Source: Stentor coeruleus (lineage: Eukaryota; Ciliophora; Heterotrichea; Heterotrichida; Stentoridae). From it: DNA of 45,188 nt. The stretch covers positions 1 to 45,188 of the forward strand of contig MPUH01000576.1 of assembly GCA_001970955.1 (NCBI GenBank), written 5' to 3'. The notes below the pieces were generated by a model. It did no database searches. It saw only the letters and a list, made by a program, of their open reading frames with translations, and was not told where the DNA came from. Positions 1-9,826 of the stretch are shown in pieces (position 1 is the stretch's first letter; every line of letters starts with the position of its first letter). The position numbers were made by a program, and so were the translations under genes.

Positions 1-2
1 AT

Positions 3-89
3 GTAAACTTCGGCAATTGTAATGAGAAATCGATGGAGGTTAAAGAAAATGAAATATTCGATGCAGAAGATAAGCATCAAATTCTTTAA
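3..89 (+). CDS. C-terminal end of a gene entering from the left edge
   Basis: An open frame of 28 codons runs from the window edge to a TAA at 87-89. It is rich in Glu, Lys and Asp and reads like an ordinary hydrophilic C-terminus. The DNA after the stop is C-poor on the + strand, which is what follows other + strand genes here. The start lies outside the window and no family can be recognised from so little, so this is tentative. Confidence 0.35.
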   Translation, partial: VNFGNCNEKSMEVKENEIFDAEDKHQIL

Positions 90-632
90 TTTAGTTAAGA
101 TACTCTTTTTAATAGGTATGTTTATAAGATTATAAGTATATTTATTTTAGAAATTGGTTTTTGATGAATTTGAAATAAGGTTTGCATGCTTATACATAAT
201 TATTCATTGAGCTAATAAGATATTAAGCATTTTATGTTTAAGCAAAAATTTTCAAATTACATAATTATTTTTATAAGAGAAGATAATATAAATTTGCAAT
301 CATCAAATACATTAAAATAATCAAATCAATCCAAAATTTAAAAGATCTACGCTCTATTTTTAATTCCCACTATATAAATTTGCATATAACATCAACATGG
401 TAATAATTTTATATAAAAATCATATATCAACTTAATTTATTTTGTCTAATCATAGAACTAATTCATTATTTATACCCCCACCTAATAAAATTCCATCAGT
501 AAAATCTTTCTTCCACTCTAAAATTATCATATGCAAGAAGAAAATCTATAGTTTCAGAGTCTCCATTACTTGATCTTATTAAATCTATAAGCATAAGTCC
601 TCTAAGAATATATTTAGAATATTTTAATACAA
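90..632. other. Intergenic, 3' flanks of two genes
   Basis: AT-rich spacer between the left-edge gene and the 3' end of the Kelch gene that reads leftwards. The left third is C-poor and the right part (about 300-540) is G-poor on the + strand, as expected for two convergent 3' flanks. I see no RNA gene or convincing open frame. Confidence 0.5.
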
Positions 633-1780
633 TTACAATTTTAGAATTGGGAAACATTTACTCAAAGTATACAAATACAAAGATTTAACTGAACTTGATA
701 AGAAATACACGTTATTATCTCGTGTTAAAGGCTTAGATGTAGTTTCAGTAAGTTTTATTTTAAGACACTTAGATAATTTTACCCAGATAAAACTTTGTTA
801 TTATCATTACAAGTATAAACATTATTATCGCATATATAGTAACAAATTCCATTATCTCGAAATAGTATATTACAATTATAACTTGGTATTGCAGCAAGTG
901 ATATGAACACATCATTACTCCAACTGTAATTATATAGCAAGTTTTTTATTGGGGAGATTATAAATCCCTTCTCACAAGGTAAAGCGCTAATATTAACAGC
1001 AGAAGAAGGTAAACAAGACAGTTCTTGTTTTGTTAAATCAACTAAATTATATCTAAGAACTTCACTTCTTGCATTATGTGTTTCATATCCTCCAAAAATA
1101 AAAACATAATTATTGAAGTAAGTAGCAGTAGCTTTCCCAAGATTTCCACATTGTGGTAAATTAATAACATCATAAGTATCAAGTGTTATTAAATAAGCAT
1201 TATTCAGATTCTCTTCTCCATAACCACCAGCATAAAATAATCTGTTTTCAGATACAGTGCAACATGGGGCAAGAACTCCTTGATTTTCATTAACTGTAAC
1301 TGTAGATAAATATTGTAAAATCATATGTTCAGGATTAAATCTAAACAAATTTTTACTCCCTTTTTGAAAATAATACAAATATTCTTCTAAATTAGAATTG
1401 CCTTTATAGTCTTTGGTAGGTGTATAGAAATACTCATCATAATTATGAAATTCAGGTTGAGATTTCTCAATAAATTGAATTACTTGTTTGAATATTATAT
1501 CAATATCTTTATATAAAGTTTCAATATATTGTGTATATTTTGTATGGTTAAATTTTTTATTACCGGAAATAGAGTTAAATTTTGTAGAATTTTGAAATGT
1601 TTTTTCTATCATCGTTTTTTGTTGTTTGAAATATTCGATATGTTTAGTTTGGAGGGTTATAAAAACTTTAAAAAGCTCTGAAAATTTGTTATGTATCGAG
1701 TTTTCGGTAAGGGCTAATTCTTGGATAATTTGATTTGGGTCTATATTTGAAAAAATTTTATTTAATGTATCTGCAGCCAT
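633..1780 (-). CDS. Kelch-like repeat protein, frame broken by about one base near 795
   Basis: The uninterrupted frame from ATG 1780 gives 333 residues ending at a TAA at 779-781. The N-terminal 120 residues are Lys/Gln-rich and probably coiled. From about residue 150 there are Kelch-type blades (VFIFGGYETHNA, LFYAGGYGEEN). After the stop, another frame continues with a matching blade (SKPLTRDNNVYFLSS, then LYLYTLSKCFPILKL) to a TAA at 633-635. Adding one A to the AAA run near 793-796 would join the two parts and put a Kelch-style Trp in place (about 382 residues). No 15/16-nt intron fits. The gene is therefore either hit by a homopolymer sequencing error or recently mutated. The function is unknown; Kelch propellers bind proteins. 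Confidence 0.65.
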
Positions 1781-2099
1781 TATTTATAGAGGCCCCAAGG
1801 TTATAAAATGGATTTAAATTCTTCTATCATAAATTCAAATAAACTTAAAAACATAAATTATCCCAACTCATAAATTTTCCTACAAAACTTATCTAAAAAC
1901 TATCTATTTCTCAGTATCTAATCCTAAAACAATCCTTTCATAATTTCCCTTAAAACACTAAAAACCTGACAAAACACAATTCACCCATCCAAATAGCCCT
2001 AAAACCTCTAAATTCCTAGTCGAAACTTCAATCAGCATATAATCCTCAAATAAAAACCTTATTTTCTAAAAAACAAATTTTTCAAATTTACACAATAAA
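1781..2099. promoter_or_regulatory. Divergent intergenic region (shared 5' flank)
   Basis: This region of 319 bp separates the Kelch gene (leftward) from the small acylation-motif gene (rightward). Most of it is G-poor on the + strand, the composition seen upstream of other + strand genes here. It should hold both promoters, but I see no specific element. Confidence 0.4.
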
Positions 2100-2603
2100 A
2101 TGGGAAATCGACTTTTATGTTCTTGTTGCGATAATCCTGAATCAAGCCAAAGAGGAGTAATGCATATCAATATCTCAACTTACTCACAAGAAAACCCTTC
2201 CAACAGTTCTCGTTCAGAAACAGTTTTTTTACCACTTCCAATCCTAAGTGAAAACAGTCAATCAAACGGGTGCATAATTCTTCATCCAGTAATAAATAAA
2301 CCTGGTTACTCTTCAGAACTATCTTTAAGTCCTTCAAGTCTTTGTAAAATGCCTATTGCAGAAAGCCAAGAATCTGTACAATCAATCATGGAGGGTCCAA
2401 AGCCAAAAACAAAAAGTAGGCCACTTTCGACTGCTGATACACCAAAAGTAGTCTCGAAAATATATAATAATAACCCAGGCTCTTATGCTAAAAGTAAATC
2501 CCCACCTCCATCTGAGGTTAAGAGAATTATACCAGTTATTCAGATAGACTTGACGAAAAATTCTAAATATAAAGCAAAACAAAGGTTTAAAGGGAAAAAA
2601 TAG
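2100..2603 (+). CDS. Small Ser-rich protein with N-terminal acylation motif
   Basis: A 167-residue protein of unknown family. It begins MGNRLLCSCC: Gly at position 2 fits N-myristoylation and the nearby Cys7, Cys9 and Cys10 fit palmitoylation, so it is probably tethered to a membrane by its N-terminus. The middle is Ser/Pro/Asn-rich and disordered-looking. The C-terminal 60 residues are basic and end in a Lys-rich tail (AKQRFKGKK). There is no recognisable catalytic domain. The ATG at 2100 is the first in frame after a G-poor leader. It ends in TAG, followed by a G-rich, C-poor 3' flank. Lipid anchoring is inferred from the motif only. Confidence 0.7.
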   Translation: MGNRLLCSCCDNPESSQRGVMHINISTYSQENPSNSSRSETVFLPLPILSENSQSNGCIILHPVINKPGYSSELSLSPSSLCKMPIAESQESVQSIMEGPKPKTKSRPLSTADTPKVVSKIYNNNPGSYAKSKSPPPSEVKRIIPVIQIDLTKNSKYKAKQRFKGKK

Positions 2604-2827
2604 TTGGGGGTGATTTTTTGGATGCTGGGATAAATAAGGTTTAATATAATTAAAAGCAATTTTTTTAATGTGTGTTGAAAGAAGGCTTAGTTTTTGAGAA
2701 GTTTTTTGTTTGGGGATGAGGCTAGGGTTTTTGTGTTTTTTGTGATTTTGGTTTGAAGAGAAGTTGTTGGGAGAGTGAGTTTTTAGTGAATTTAGTTACT
2801 CCTTTAACTTCAATCTTAACTAATTAA

Positions 2828-3238
2828 CTAAGGGAACATTTCTCCAGGTGTTTTATCTTCCTGTATATCTCTCACTTTATTCTTAACCTTATCATCCGCT
2901 CCTTGATTAATCAAATACTCATAAATCTCTTTGTTATTCTGATACGCAGCCAAATGCAAAGGTGTATCTCCATGCTAATTATCTCATACAATATCTCTCA
3001 AATTCAAATCAAAGCCCAAATTGATTAGTTTCTTAATCATCTCGATGTTCAAAAACCAAACAGCCAAATGTAACAAAGACCATTCTTGCTACATAAACCT
3101 TACAGCTTCAGTCCTAAATTCCCGATCATCAGCTGAGATATCCACATTTTTTTCACCTTTCATAGCCAAATACAATCCTTCAATCTAAATAACCCTTACT
3201 TTAGGATCGTTTTTCTCTTTTGCAAACAAATTCCCCAT
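2828..3238 (-). CDS. Small ankyrin-repeat protein in four exons
   Basis: This gene appears only after removing three 15-nt introns at 3185-3199, 3089-3103 and 2975-2989. Each starts GTA, ends TAG and has A at position 10. Splicing gives 121 residues from ATG 3236-3238 to TAG 2828-2830. The product has two ankyrin repeats: the first carries WSLLHLAV (about residues 43-50), the second HGDTPLHLAAYQ (from about 74). The second repeat is canonical only when the third intron is removed, which is strong support for that intron. It begins MGNLF, so N-myristoylation is possible, as in the neighbour at 2100. Ankyrin repeats bind proteins; the partner is unknown. It converges with the acylation-motif gene. 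Confidence 0.85.
2975..2989 (-). other. 15-nt intron 3 of the ankyrin gene
   Basis: Sense sequence GTATGAGATAATTAG. Its removal eliminates an in-frame TGA and TAG and restores the canonical ankyrin turn before HGDTPLHLAA. Confidence 0.9.
3089..3103 (-). other. 15-nt intron 2 of the ankyrin gene
   Basis: Sense sequence GTAAGGTTTATGTAG, with A at position 10. It removes an in-frame TAG just before the first ankyrin repeat. Confidence 0.85.
3185..3199 (-). other. 15-nt intron 1 of the ankyrin gene
   Basis: Sense sequence GTAAGGGTTATTTAG. It removes an in-frame TAG and lies in phase 0. Confidence 0.85.
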
Positions 3239-3299
3239 ATTATAAAAATCCTATAAAACTATTTAAAGTAGCTTTTGGTATAATAAAGCTATATCTCTT

Positions 3300-3960
3300 A
3301 ATTTCTAATGTTCTGCTAAGGAATTTTATATTTTAGTTTGGTATTAAAAAATAAAGTACTTTTAATCCTTTGCTTGTATTTATATATTTGATATAAATAA
3401 TTACTTATTTCATATTCACATTTAGCATTTTTATCATGCATTTTAGTACCGGCAATAATATTCTATATATCAATAAAAGCATCTTTTCCTATTAGCTCAT
3501 CTAATCTCCCTTATTTTTAATAGCATATTTGTCTCCTTCTAAATAAAGTTCACCTCTAATTATAACTCTTCTATTATTTTGTCCTGATTTATAATTTCTA
3601 TTTCTGACTATTATTTGTTCTTCTACATCATCCAGTGACTATACTTCACTTGGAGGGNTTCTTCTACATCATCCAGTGACTATACTTCACTTGGAGGGTT
3701 GATTTTTTTTCATATCACTTCTTGCTTTTTTGTAGTCAAAAACCTTGTAGATTGAAAAAGGACCTTAAATTATAAAAGTATATTTTAATCAAAAATAAAT
3801 ATAATAAAATATATTTTTTAATATCTATAATGGCAAAGGCTACACCTCCAATAATCCACAAGTCACAATATGCCTGACTCAAGTGCCACTCACATACATC
3901 TTGAAGTCACAAAACTCCTCAAAAAATAACACAATTTATAAAAATCATCCATTTTCCCTT
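3300..3960 (-). pseudogene. Decayed protein-coding remnant spanning the gap at 3658
   Basis: Reading leftwards, protein-like stretches occur in successive frames. They include LSQAYCDLWIIGGVAFA followed by a hydrophobic run (about 3739-3905), SIYKVFDYKKARSDM (about 3700-3765), RRVIIRGELYLEGDKYAI (about 3505-3655) and LDELIGKDAFIDI (about 3330-3510). At least three frame changes and several in-frame stops separate them. No GTA...TAG 15/16-nt intron removes the stops. The piece could be an eroded gene or transposon-like sequence, or a real gene damaged by poor assembly around the single N. I do not recognise the family. Confidence 0.4.
3618..3698. repeat. Perfect 40-bp duplication around a single N (assembly join)
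   Basis: Positions 3618-3657 and 3659-3698 are identical and are separated only by an N at 3658. This is the signature of two contig ends that overlap but were not merged, so the true sequence probably has one copy. Confidence 0.85.
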
Positions 3961-4101
3961 CTGATTTCCCTATAATATATCAAAACCTGTTTCAATACAT
4001 CATCTTTCACACAAATCCTCTATTTTTTTCTAGTTTTATCAACATTCCATTATTTATAAAACTAATCATCTGACAATTTAAACTTACAATGCTTATTATA
4101 T

Positions 4102-5788
4102 CTAACTTCCTGATGAAAAGTTCCTAAGCCTTCTCCCTGATATCGGACTTCTCATATCTTGTAAAGGTCTTCTACAATTTTCCCTAGACACCTTCATAAA
4201 ATTAGGAGGTGGTAACCTTTTAATCCTACTTTTAAAGTCTTTATTCGGTAATTCCAATGTTTTTTTCAATAAAAAAGTTGTATTCAGCCTAGGACTATTC
4301 GGCACTGAAGCTTTTTCATAATGAAAACTTTCTCTAAATGTATTATTTGGCGTTGAAGTAACAGAGGATTTGAAAAAACTTATAGAAACTTTTTTCGGTC
4401 TTAAAGATTTTAAAACCTTACTCGCAGTTTCTTCAATTGTAGAATAAATCGACCTATTTGGGGACTTTGGGCAGAAAGTTGCTGACATTTTTGTAGGTGT
4501 ATTTGAATATGATTTAAAAGAAGAAGATGAGCGGCTTGATGAGTTTCTAAAACTATTACTAACAATTTGTTCGACTATTTTTTCTACTTTTTTAATAGAT
4601 TTGTGTCTATCTAAATCCCTATGGCATCGAGCTTTTAGGAATTTTAAAGACTCGTTATCAGTGAATCGGGTTTTGAAATCCTATTTAAAATTTTACTTCA
4701 GATTTTATTGAATATGCTATTGCTGAAGGTGAGACACATATACAACTTTGAACTCTTGTTGGAAGATCTTTGACATATTCTTCATAGCCAATAGTTTCGT
4801 TTTTACCTTTTATAGTAAATTGAAGTTGATAATTTTGTCTTGTGTCACGAGCTTTATCTATTGTGATGTAGGGTCGAAGATCAGAAAGGAAACCTCCTGG
4901 ATAGTCGATAATTTTTCTTACAGAGTGGTCTTTTGTTTGAAAAAGCTTGAATTCACCTTCATAGACGAAATATAGATGGTCAGCTTGACTGTTTTCTCGA
5001 TATACATACTGGCCTTTTTTGAATTTCAGTTCTTGGAAGTAGTAAGATAATTTTTGGACGCTTTGATTTGTATAGCCTTTAAATACAGGCAGTTTATATA
5101 AAAAATTAACTTTTTCTTTAAGAGCTTTTTCCGCTTCTTGTGCTAAAGCTTTTTTAAAATCTTGTTTAGAAAGAACAGCGAGTACCGATATCTCCTTAGC
5201 TTCAACTGTTGCCGCTCTAGGTTTATCACTAATCAAAGCTAATTCTCCAAACGAGTCTCCTTGTTTTAGTTGTGCTACTTCTTTCATTTCATCCACAATC
5301 CCCATTCTTGTCATCAAATTGTTATCTAATTTCAAAGATTCTTGTCTATTAAACTGAATCCCCCCAGTCATAAGTTCTTTAAGTGCTTCAATATTAGATT
5401 TTTCTTTTTTTGCCATTTGTTTAATTTCTGTTTCTTGATAAAAGCTTCTTCTTGATATACTTGCTCGAATTTCCATAAGAGATCCATGATTTTTTGATAT
5501 ATCTGGAATTAAAACCCCTAGTTTTCCATAAAGGACTATATAAAATTTATCCCCAACTTCACCGTAGTTTATAATACACTCACCAGGCTCATATATTTCT
5601 AAAGATAATACTTTAGCTACTTCGTTAAGGAGACTTTGAAGGTTTTTACCTTCATTCATTGAAGAAAAGAATTTTATGTTTGAGATTGTTTTGGTTATTG
5701 TGCTGATTTCGCTCTCTGTACGTGCGGAGGGTCGTTTAGAAAATGGTCTGATTAACTGTTTTATTGCTTCGACTTTAAAAGAATCCAT
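4102..5788 (-). CDS. Cyclic-nucleotide-binding-domain protein, two exons
   Basis: Two frames join through a 16-nt intron (4681-4696; GTA...TAG, A six from the 3' end) into a 556-residue protein starting at ATG 5788. Residues about 40-218 form a cyclic-nucleotide-binding domain with an insertion of about 75 residues (98-172). Its phosphate-binding cassette, FGELALISDKPRAA (180-193), keeps the Glu and Arg that bind the nucleotide, so cAMP or cGMP binding is likely. Residues about 230-360 look like a second, degenerate CNBD without that cassette. The C-terminal 190 residues, mostly exon 2, are Ser/Lys-rich with no domain seen. There is no kinase domain, so it resembles a PKA regulatory-like or orphan CNBD protein, with no dimerisation helix recognised. 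Confidence 0.85.
4681..4696 (-). other. 16-nt intron of the CNBD gene
   Basis: Sense sequence GTAAAATTTTAAATAG. It is the only 16-nt intron found. Read through, it gives a TAA after KSEVKF; spliced, the frame continues from KSE into DFKTRF and runs a further 190 codons. Confidence 0.85.
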
Positions 5789-6391
5789 TTATTCTTATTT
5801 TTACTGTGTTTTGTGATGGATGTATGTGATAAAATACTGATGAAATTGTGTTGGGAAATTTTTTTTTAGATTTTTGTGAATGATGTAAAAGATTTCTATG
5901 ATGCTTTGTTTGAAAATATTGAATTTTGCTGAAATGGTATAGAATTTAACTTTGTAATTTTATGAAATATGTAAATTGATACTTTATATATTGGAGGCTA
6001 TAAATAAGTGATATTTTGTATATATATGTGATAAGATTAGAAATCTGTTTAGGTATTGTTATAAATATAGTAAAATATGAATAATAAAAGAATAGATTAT
6101 AAAATCACAACTTACTTATATAATAACTTTAAATAAAACAAAACAGAAAAAATATATCTATATTATCACAAATAACCCTTACCTAAATTTAAAACTTAAC
6201 CATAAAATCCTAGTTTAAAACTCATGAAATTTGCAATTAATTCTGCGCCATTAATATAATTTAATTATCGCACAAATCATATTCTTAAAAAATCCTAATA
6301 TTTTCCATATCAACCAAATCATATCCAAATTTCAACTTTAAAATTTCCCAAAATATCATTAATTAATTATAATAAGGCTTATATTATTAGG
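5789..6391. other. Intergenic between CNBD gene and small SP/TP-rich gene
   Basis: About 600 bp of AT-rich DNA. The first part (5800-6100) is C-poor on + and is the 5' flank of the CNBD gene. The second (6100-6391) is G-poor and is the 3' flank of the next leftward gene. No element or RNA gene is visible. Confidence 0.45.
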
Positions 6392-6610
6392 TTACTTAGA
6401 TGGGGGGCTGTACCTAAGTCCCACAGGTGTATCTTGCAAAGCTTGTAACGGGCTTCTAGTTGGTGTTAAGTTCACAGACGACAGGTTTTTCTGATTTCTT
6501 GCAGGCGAAGAGAAATTCTCATCTGCACTAACTGACTCACTATTGCTTTCTACAAGAATTTCCGTCGAATAAAACAGATCTTGGCTCCAAGGCCTATATG
6601 ACTCATCCAT
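6392..6610 (-). CDS. Small protein rich in SP/TP sites
   Basis: A 72-residue protein starting at MDESYRPWSQ (ATG at 6610). A longer in-frame start at 6640 would overlap the stop of the upstream gene and adds a hydrophobic leader, so I prefer the internal one. It contains several Ser-Pro/Thr-Pro sites (SSPAR, LTPTRSPLQ, QDTPVG, YSPPSK), as in proline-directed kinase substrates, and no folded domain. Its start lies about 23 bp after the stop of the gene at 6634-7563. No short intron joins the two. Whether it is an independent gene or shares a transcript is unclear. Confidence 0.5.
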   Translation of the reverse strand: MDESYRPWSQDLFYSTEILVESNSESVSADENFSSPARNQKNLSSVNLTPTRSPLQALQDTPVGLRYSPPSK

Positions 6611-6633
6611 TAATATTATTATTTTAAATCTAA

Positions 6634-7563
6634 TCACCATTGAACTAATATTTCAATATCATCAGTAACATAATCAATAACTTTTATAGAACATCTTATT
6701 CTACATAAATCCAAATCAACTAAAGATAAACCAATACTAAAACAAACTGTTCCTTCAACAAAAATATCAAAAGTTTCTGTGTTTGTACTAGAATCAGATA
6801 AACTTGTTTCAGAAACTATGGATTTATCCCCAGATAGTTCTTGAAAAATCTTTTCTTTTTCTGTAAAAATATTATAAAGATCATTTTTTGTGTTTTTGTA
6901 TATTGAAAAATAATCATTATCCCACTTTTTTCTATTGGTATGAACTTTGTTTATAAACCCTGAACCATACTTTTTTGTATAATCATATAATTTCTGGTCT
7001 ATATCTTGACATATTTTGTTTTTATGAGTTTTGATTTTATCATCTTCATGAGGGAAAAACGCGCATAGTCCTTGTGAGTATTCAAAGGTCATAAGGTCAA
7101 AACTAGGCTTTTGTAAAATAAGCTTTAAGCTGTAGTAAAAATAATGAGCTTTTGTCTTGATGATTTCACGTTTGGAGTTCAGTTTTTCTAGTTTCGATAT
7201 GATTTGCCCTTGGTTTTTTATAGCTATTGTCTCTAGTTCATGATATTTTAAACTTCCTAGATCGGGGCTTATATGCTTTTCTATAGGGTAATGGAAATTT
7301 ATTAAGAATATATAGGTTGATATCTCAGAAGATAAGTGTTTTAGATGATTTTTTGCTTTTTGAGCTTCGAGGATTGAAGATGATTTGAAGTATTTTGTTA
7401 GTTTGTCTATTATTTGGAGTAAGGAGTGGATACTATCATATGGAAGGTCTTCTAAATTTTCTGGGTTGATTGAGGTAAGTTTGGTACTGATGGAAGATAT
7501 GGAGTTTGGGGTTATGTCGACTGATTTCATAGATTGGATTTGGTTTTGGAGTGATTTTGACAT
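6634..7563 (-). CDS. Hypothetical protein, helical
   Basis: A 309-residue protein I do not recognise. It is rich in Lys, Ile, Leu and Ser and looks mostly helical. There is a Ser/Thr-rich stretch near residue 250 (SETSLSDSSTNTETFD), then a more hydrophobic C-terminal 45 residues that could form beta strands. There is no signal peptide or convincing membrane segment. It ends in TGA; the few codons beyond (to a TAA) would add only LDLK if TGA were read through. The start ATG follows a C-poor flank typical of leftward genes here. Confidence 0.65.
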   Translation of the reverse strand: MSKSLQNQIQSMKSVDITPNSISSISTKLTSINPENLEDLPYDSIHSLLQIIDKLTKYFKSSSILEAQKAKNHLKHLSSEISTYIFLINFHYPIEKHISPDLGSLKYHELETIAIKNQGQIISKLEKLNSKREIIKTKAHYFYYSLKLILQKPSFDLMTFEYSQGLCAFFPHEDDKIKTHKNKICQDIDQKLYDYTKKYGSGFINKVHTNRKKWDNDYFSIYKNTKNDLYNIFTEKEKIFQELSGDKSIVSETSLSDSSTNTETFDIFVEGTVCFSIGLSLVDLDLCRIRCSIKVIDYVTDDIEILVQW

Positions 7564-8029
7564 TATTTTATTTAGATAATTACATTTTTAAATTTAAAAG
7601 ATTTGATTATGGGTTTTGTAATATTGTTGGGTTTTATAGATAAAATGCTATTTAGGGTAGGGCTTTTAGTGAGCTAGGAAGGAAAATTGTGCTTTTTAGA
7701 TATTGGTTTTTTGGAGTTTTGTATATATAATGAATTAGGTCTGGAACTTTCAAAGATACATATTATTTTTATCAAATATTCAATCACTATTATACATTTA
7801 AACTAAAGCTAACAAAACTAAACTATCAAACATATTATTACATATGAATTAACATAAAATATTAATTTTTAGCATAATTTAAACCCCCACTCTTTAATTT
7901 CATCAAAAAATCGTAAACCTCAACCAAAAAAGCACATACAATTTATATATAAACTCTAAATCAAAACCCATTAAATTTTCTACATAATAAAAAACCTCAA
8001 TTAACTAACACAAAAATTCATAAATAAAA
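7564..8029. other. Intergenic between hypothetical gene and helicase gene
   Basis: The part near 7563 is C-poor on + (5' flank of the leftward hypothetical gene) and includes a TTAGGGTA variant of the AACCCTAA element near 7650. From about 7740 on it is G-poor (3' flank of the helicase). No other feature is seen. Confidence 0.4.
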
Positions 8030-9553
8030 TTAATTATTATCACCATTGTGACTTCTTGACCTTCTTCTCCTTGGTCTTGGGTTTTCCTTATTCTCATCAC
8101 CTTCAGCCTTGGGTTTTCTGATCATCCGTCTAAGTTCCCTAGGTACATTCTGTCCAGCATCTTCCAAAACCTTAATCAAATTTGGGGCACTTTTAGCATT
8201 ATCTTTAGTAAAAAGCGTAATAGCAGTGCCTTTTTGAGTCCCCCTAGCTGTCCTACCAATTCTATGAACATAATCTTCAACCCTTCTAGGGAAATCATAA
8301 AGCACTACAAATTCCAAATCTCTAATATCAATCCCCCTACTAGCAACATCAGTCGCCACAACACACATATTCCTCCCAGCCCTAAAATCAAGCAATGCAG
8401 TCATCCTATCTTTAGTTGATTTTTGCCCATGTAATCCAACACATTGTATCTCATGTGTTTTAAGTTCTTCAACCAATATATCACATGAACTTTTAGTATC
8501 AACAAACACTAAAACTCTTTTTTCCTTTTTATCCTTTAATATCTCAACAAGCGCATTAACTTTTTCCTCAACTTCAACAACTTTGACTTCATGAGTTATA
8601 TTTGGATTTAAAGGATATTCAACAGATCCAACATTAAGATATACTGGGCTATTTAAATACTCAGCAGAAAGTTCACTAAGTGTAGCTGGCCATGTTGCTG
8701 TACACATAAAACATTGTCTATCAGGTCTAACTTGTGAAAGAACTTTTTTTAATTGAGGACCAAAACCCATATCCATCATTCTATCACCTTCATCAACAAC
8801 GACAAAAGTACAACGTTTAAGGTTTAAAACTCCTGATTCAAGAAAGTCTAAAAGACGACCTGGTGTACAGACAACAAGTTGAGGGGCGACTTCAAGATCT
8901 TTGATTTGGAACTGGCGGCCATTGCCGCCGTATATACAAACAGTGCGAATATCAAGACATTTACCGAATTTGTTACAATCAAAAGTGATTTGTTTAGCTA
9001 GTTCACGAGTTGGGACTATGATTATCCCTACTGGACCTTGACCTAAGGTTACTGGTTGCTGTTTGGATATATGGATTAATAGAGGAAGAAGATATGATAA
9101 AGTTTTACCACTACCAGTACAAGCAATAGCAACAACATCTTTTCCACTCATTGCTACTGGCCATGATATTGATTGGATTGTCGTTGGTGTTGAATATTTA
9201 CAAGATTCAAATTGAGCTAAAAGGGCTTCAGGTAGTTCACCTTCTTGGAATGTCATAATTGGCTTAATACCTTCTTGTCCTGTGATAGAGGTCTTTGAAT
9301 TCTCCAAGAATTGAGAGATCTCTGTTAAAGCTCTTGAACTAGTAATTGATGACTCTTGATATACTAAGTTTTTTGGTATCAAGGTTTCGCTTTCCCATTC
9401 AATAGTTTTTAAATTATCACCAAGAGTTTCAAAGTTCAAAGGTGGCAGTTCAGGTTTTTGCTCGCCTGTCGGCTCGGCTGGAATTTCTGCCGGAATAGCT
9501 TCAGCGACTACAGTTTCAGAGGCACCCCAAGTTTCTGTTTTTTCTCCCCACAT
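8030..9553 (-). CDS. DEAD-box RNA helicase (DDX5/Dbp2-like) with a DEGD motif II
   Basis: A 507-residue ATP-dependent RNA helicase with both RecA-like domains. Visible motifs in order: Q-motif with GIn127, ACTGSGKT (144-151), PTREL (181-185), GG, TPGR (230-233), motif II as DEGD (254-257), motif III as TAT (285-287), VFVDT, ATDVASRGID (400-409) and HRIGRTARG (430-438). The Ala-to-Gly change in DEAD is unusual, but the catalytic Asp, Glu and Asp remain, so activity is expected. Overall order and the Arg-rich tail (RPRRRRSRS) suggest the DDX5/17-Dbp2 group, which remodels RNA in splicing, export and decay. The N-terminal 60 residues are Glu/Pro-rich. A TTAGGGTT element (AACCCTAA in sense) lies 47 bp upstream. 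Confidence 0.92.
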   Translation of the reverse strand: MWGEKTETWGASETVVAEAIPAEIPAEPTGEQKPELPPLNFETLGDNLKTIEWESETLIPKNLVYQESSITSSRALTEISQFLENSKTSITGQEGIKPIMTFQEGELPEALLAQFESCKYSTPTTIQSISWPVAMSGKDVVAIACTGSGKTLSYLLPLLIHISKQQPVTLGQGPVGIIIVPTRELAKQITFDCNKFGKCLDIRTVCIYGGNGRQFQIKDLEVAPQLVVCTPGRLLDFLESGVLNLKRCTFVVVDEGDRMMDMGFGPQLKKVLSQVRPDRQCFMCTATWPATLSELSAEYLNSPVYLNVGSVEYPLNPNITHEVKVVEVEEKVNALVEILKDKKEKRVLVFVDTKSSCDILVEELKTHEIQCVGLHGQKSTKDRMTALLDFRAGRNMCVVATDVASRGIDIRDLEFVVLYDFPRRVEDYVHRIGRTARGTQKGTAITLFTKDNAKSAPNLIKVLEDAGQNVPRELRRMIRKPKAEGDENKENPRPRRRRSRSHNGDNN

Positions 9554-9826
9554 TGTTATATAGTTATCCTTATTGGGGGCTATTTATCTTTGTAAAAAAT
9601 TAGGGTTTAGTCACTATAACCTTCTTTATCCCCTTTTTAACATATTTTTATATACTTAAAATGAAGATCTGACACGCTAAATTATTTATGAGTTTTTAAG
9701 TTTGAATATGACATAAAATTTTTTTATTACAAGAATTTAAGGTAAAAATCTTGATAGTTTTATGATTTTTTTGTGATTGAAAATTTTATGATTTATAGAA
9801 AAAGATTTCTAAGCATGATTATTAAA

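Noticed and set aside
779..800. 15-nt GT...AG segment (GTAAAATTATCTAAG) at the end of the first Kelch frame as an intron
   Set aside because: It ends AAG rather than TAG, has no A at position 10, and splicing it gives a stop four codons later instead of joining the downstream blade.
6392..7563. Joining the small SP/TP-rich frame to the upstream 309-residue frame
   Set aside because: The only GT...AG segment of the right size (GTTCAATGGTGATTAG) lacks the GTA start and internal A, and leads straight into a TAA.
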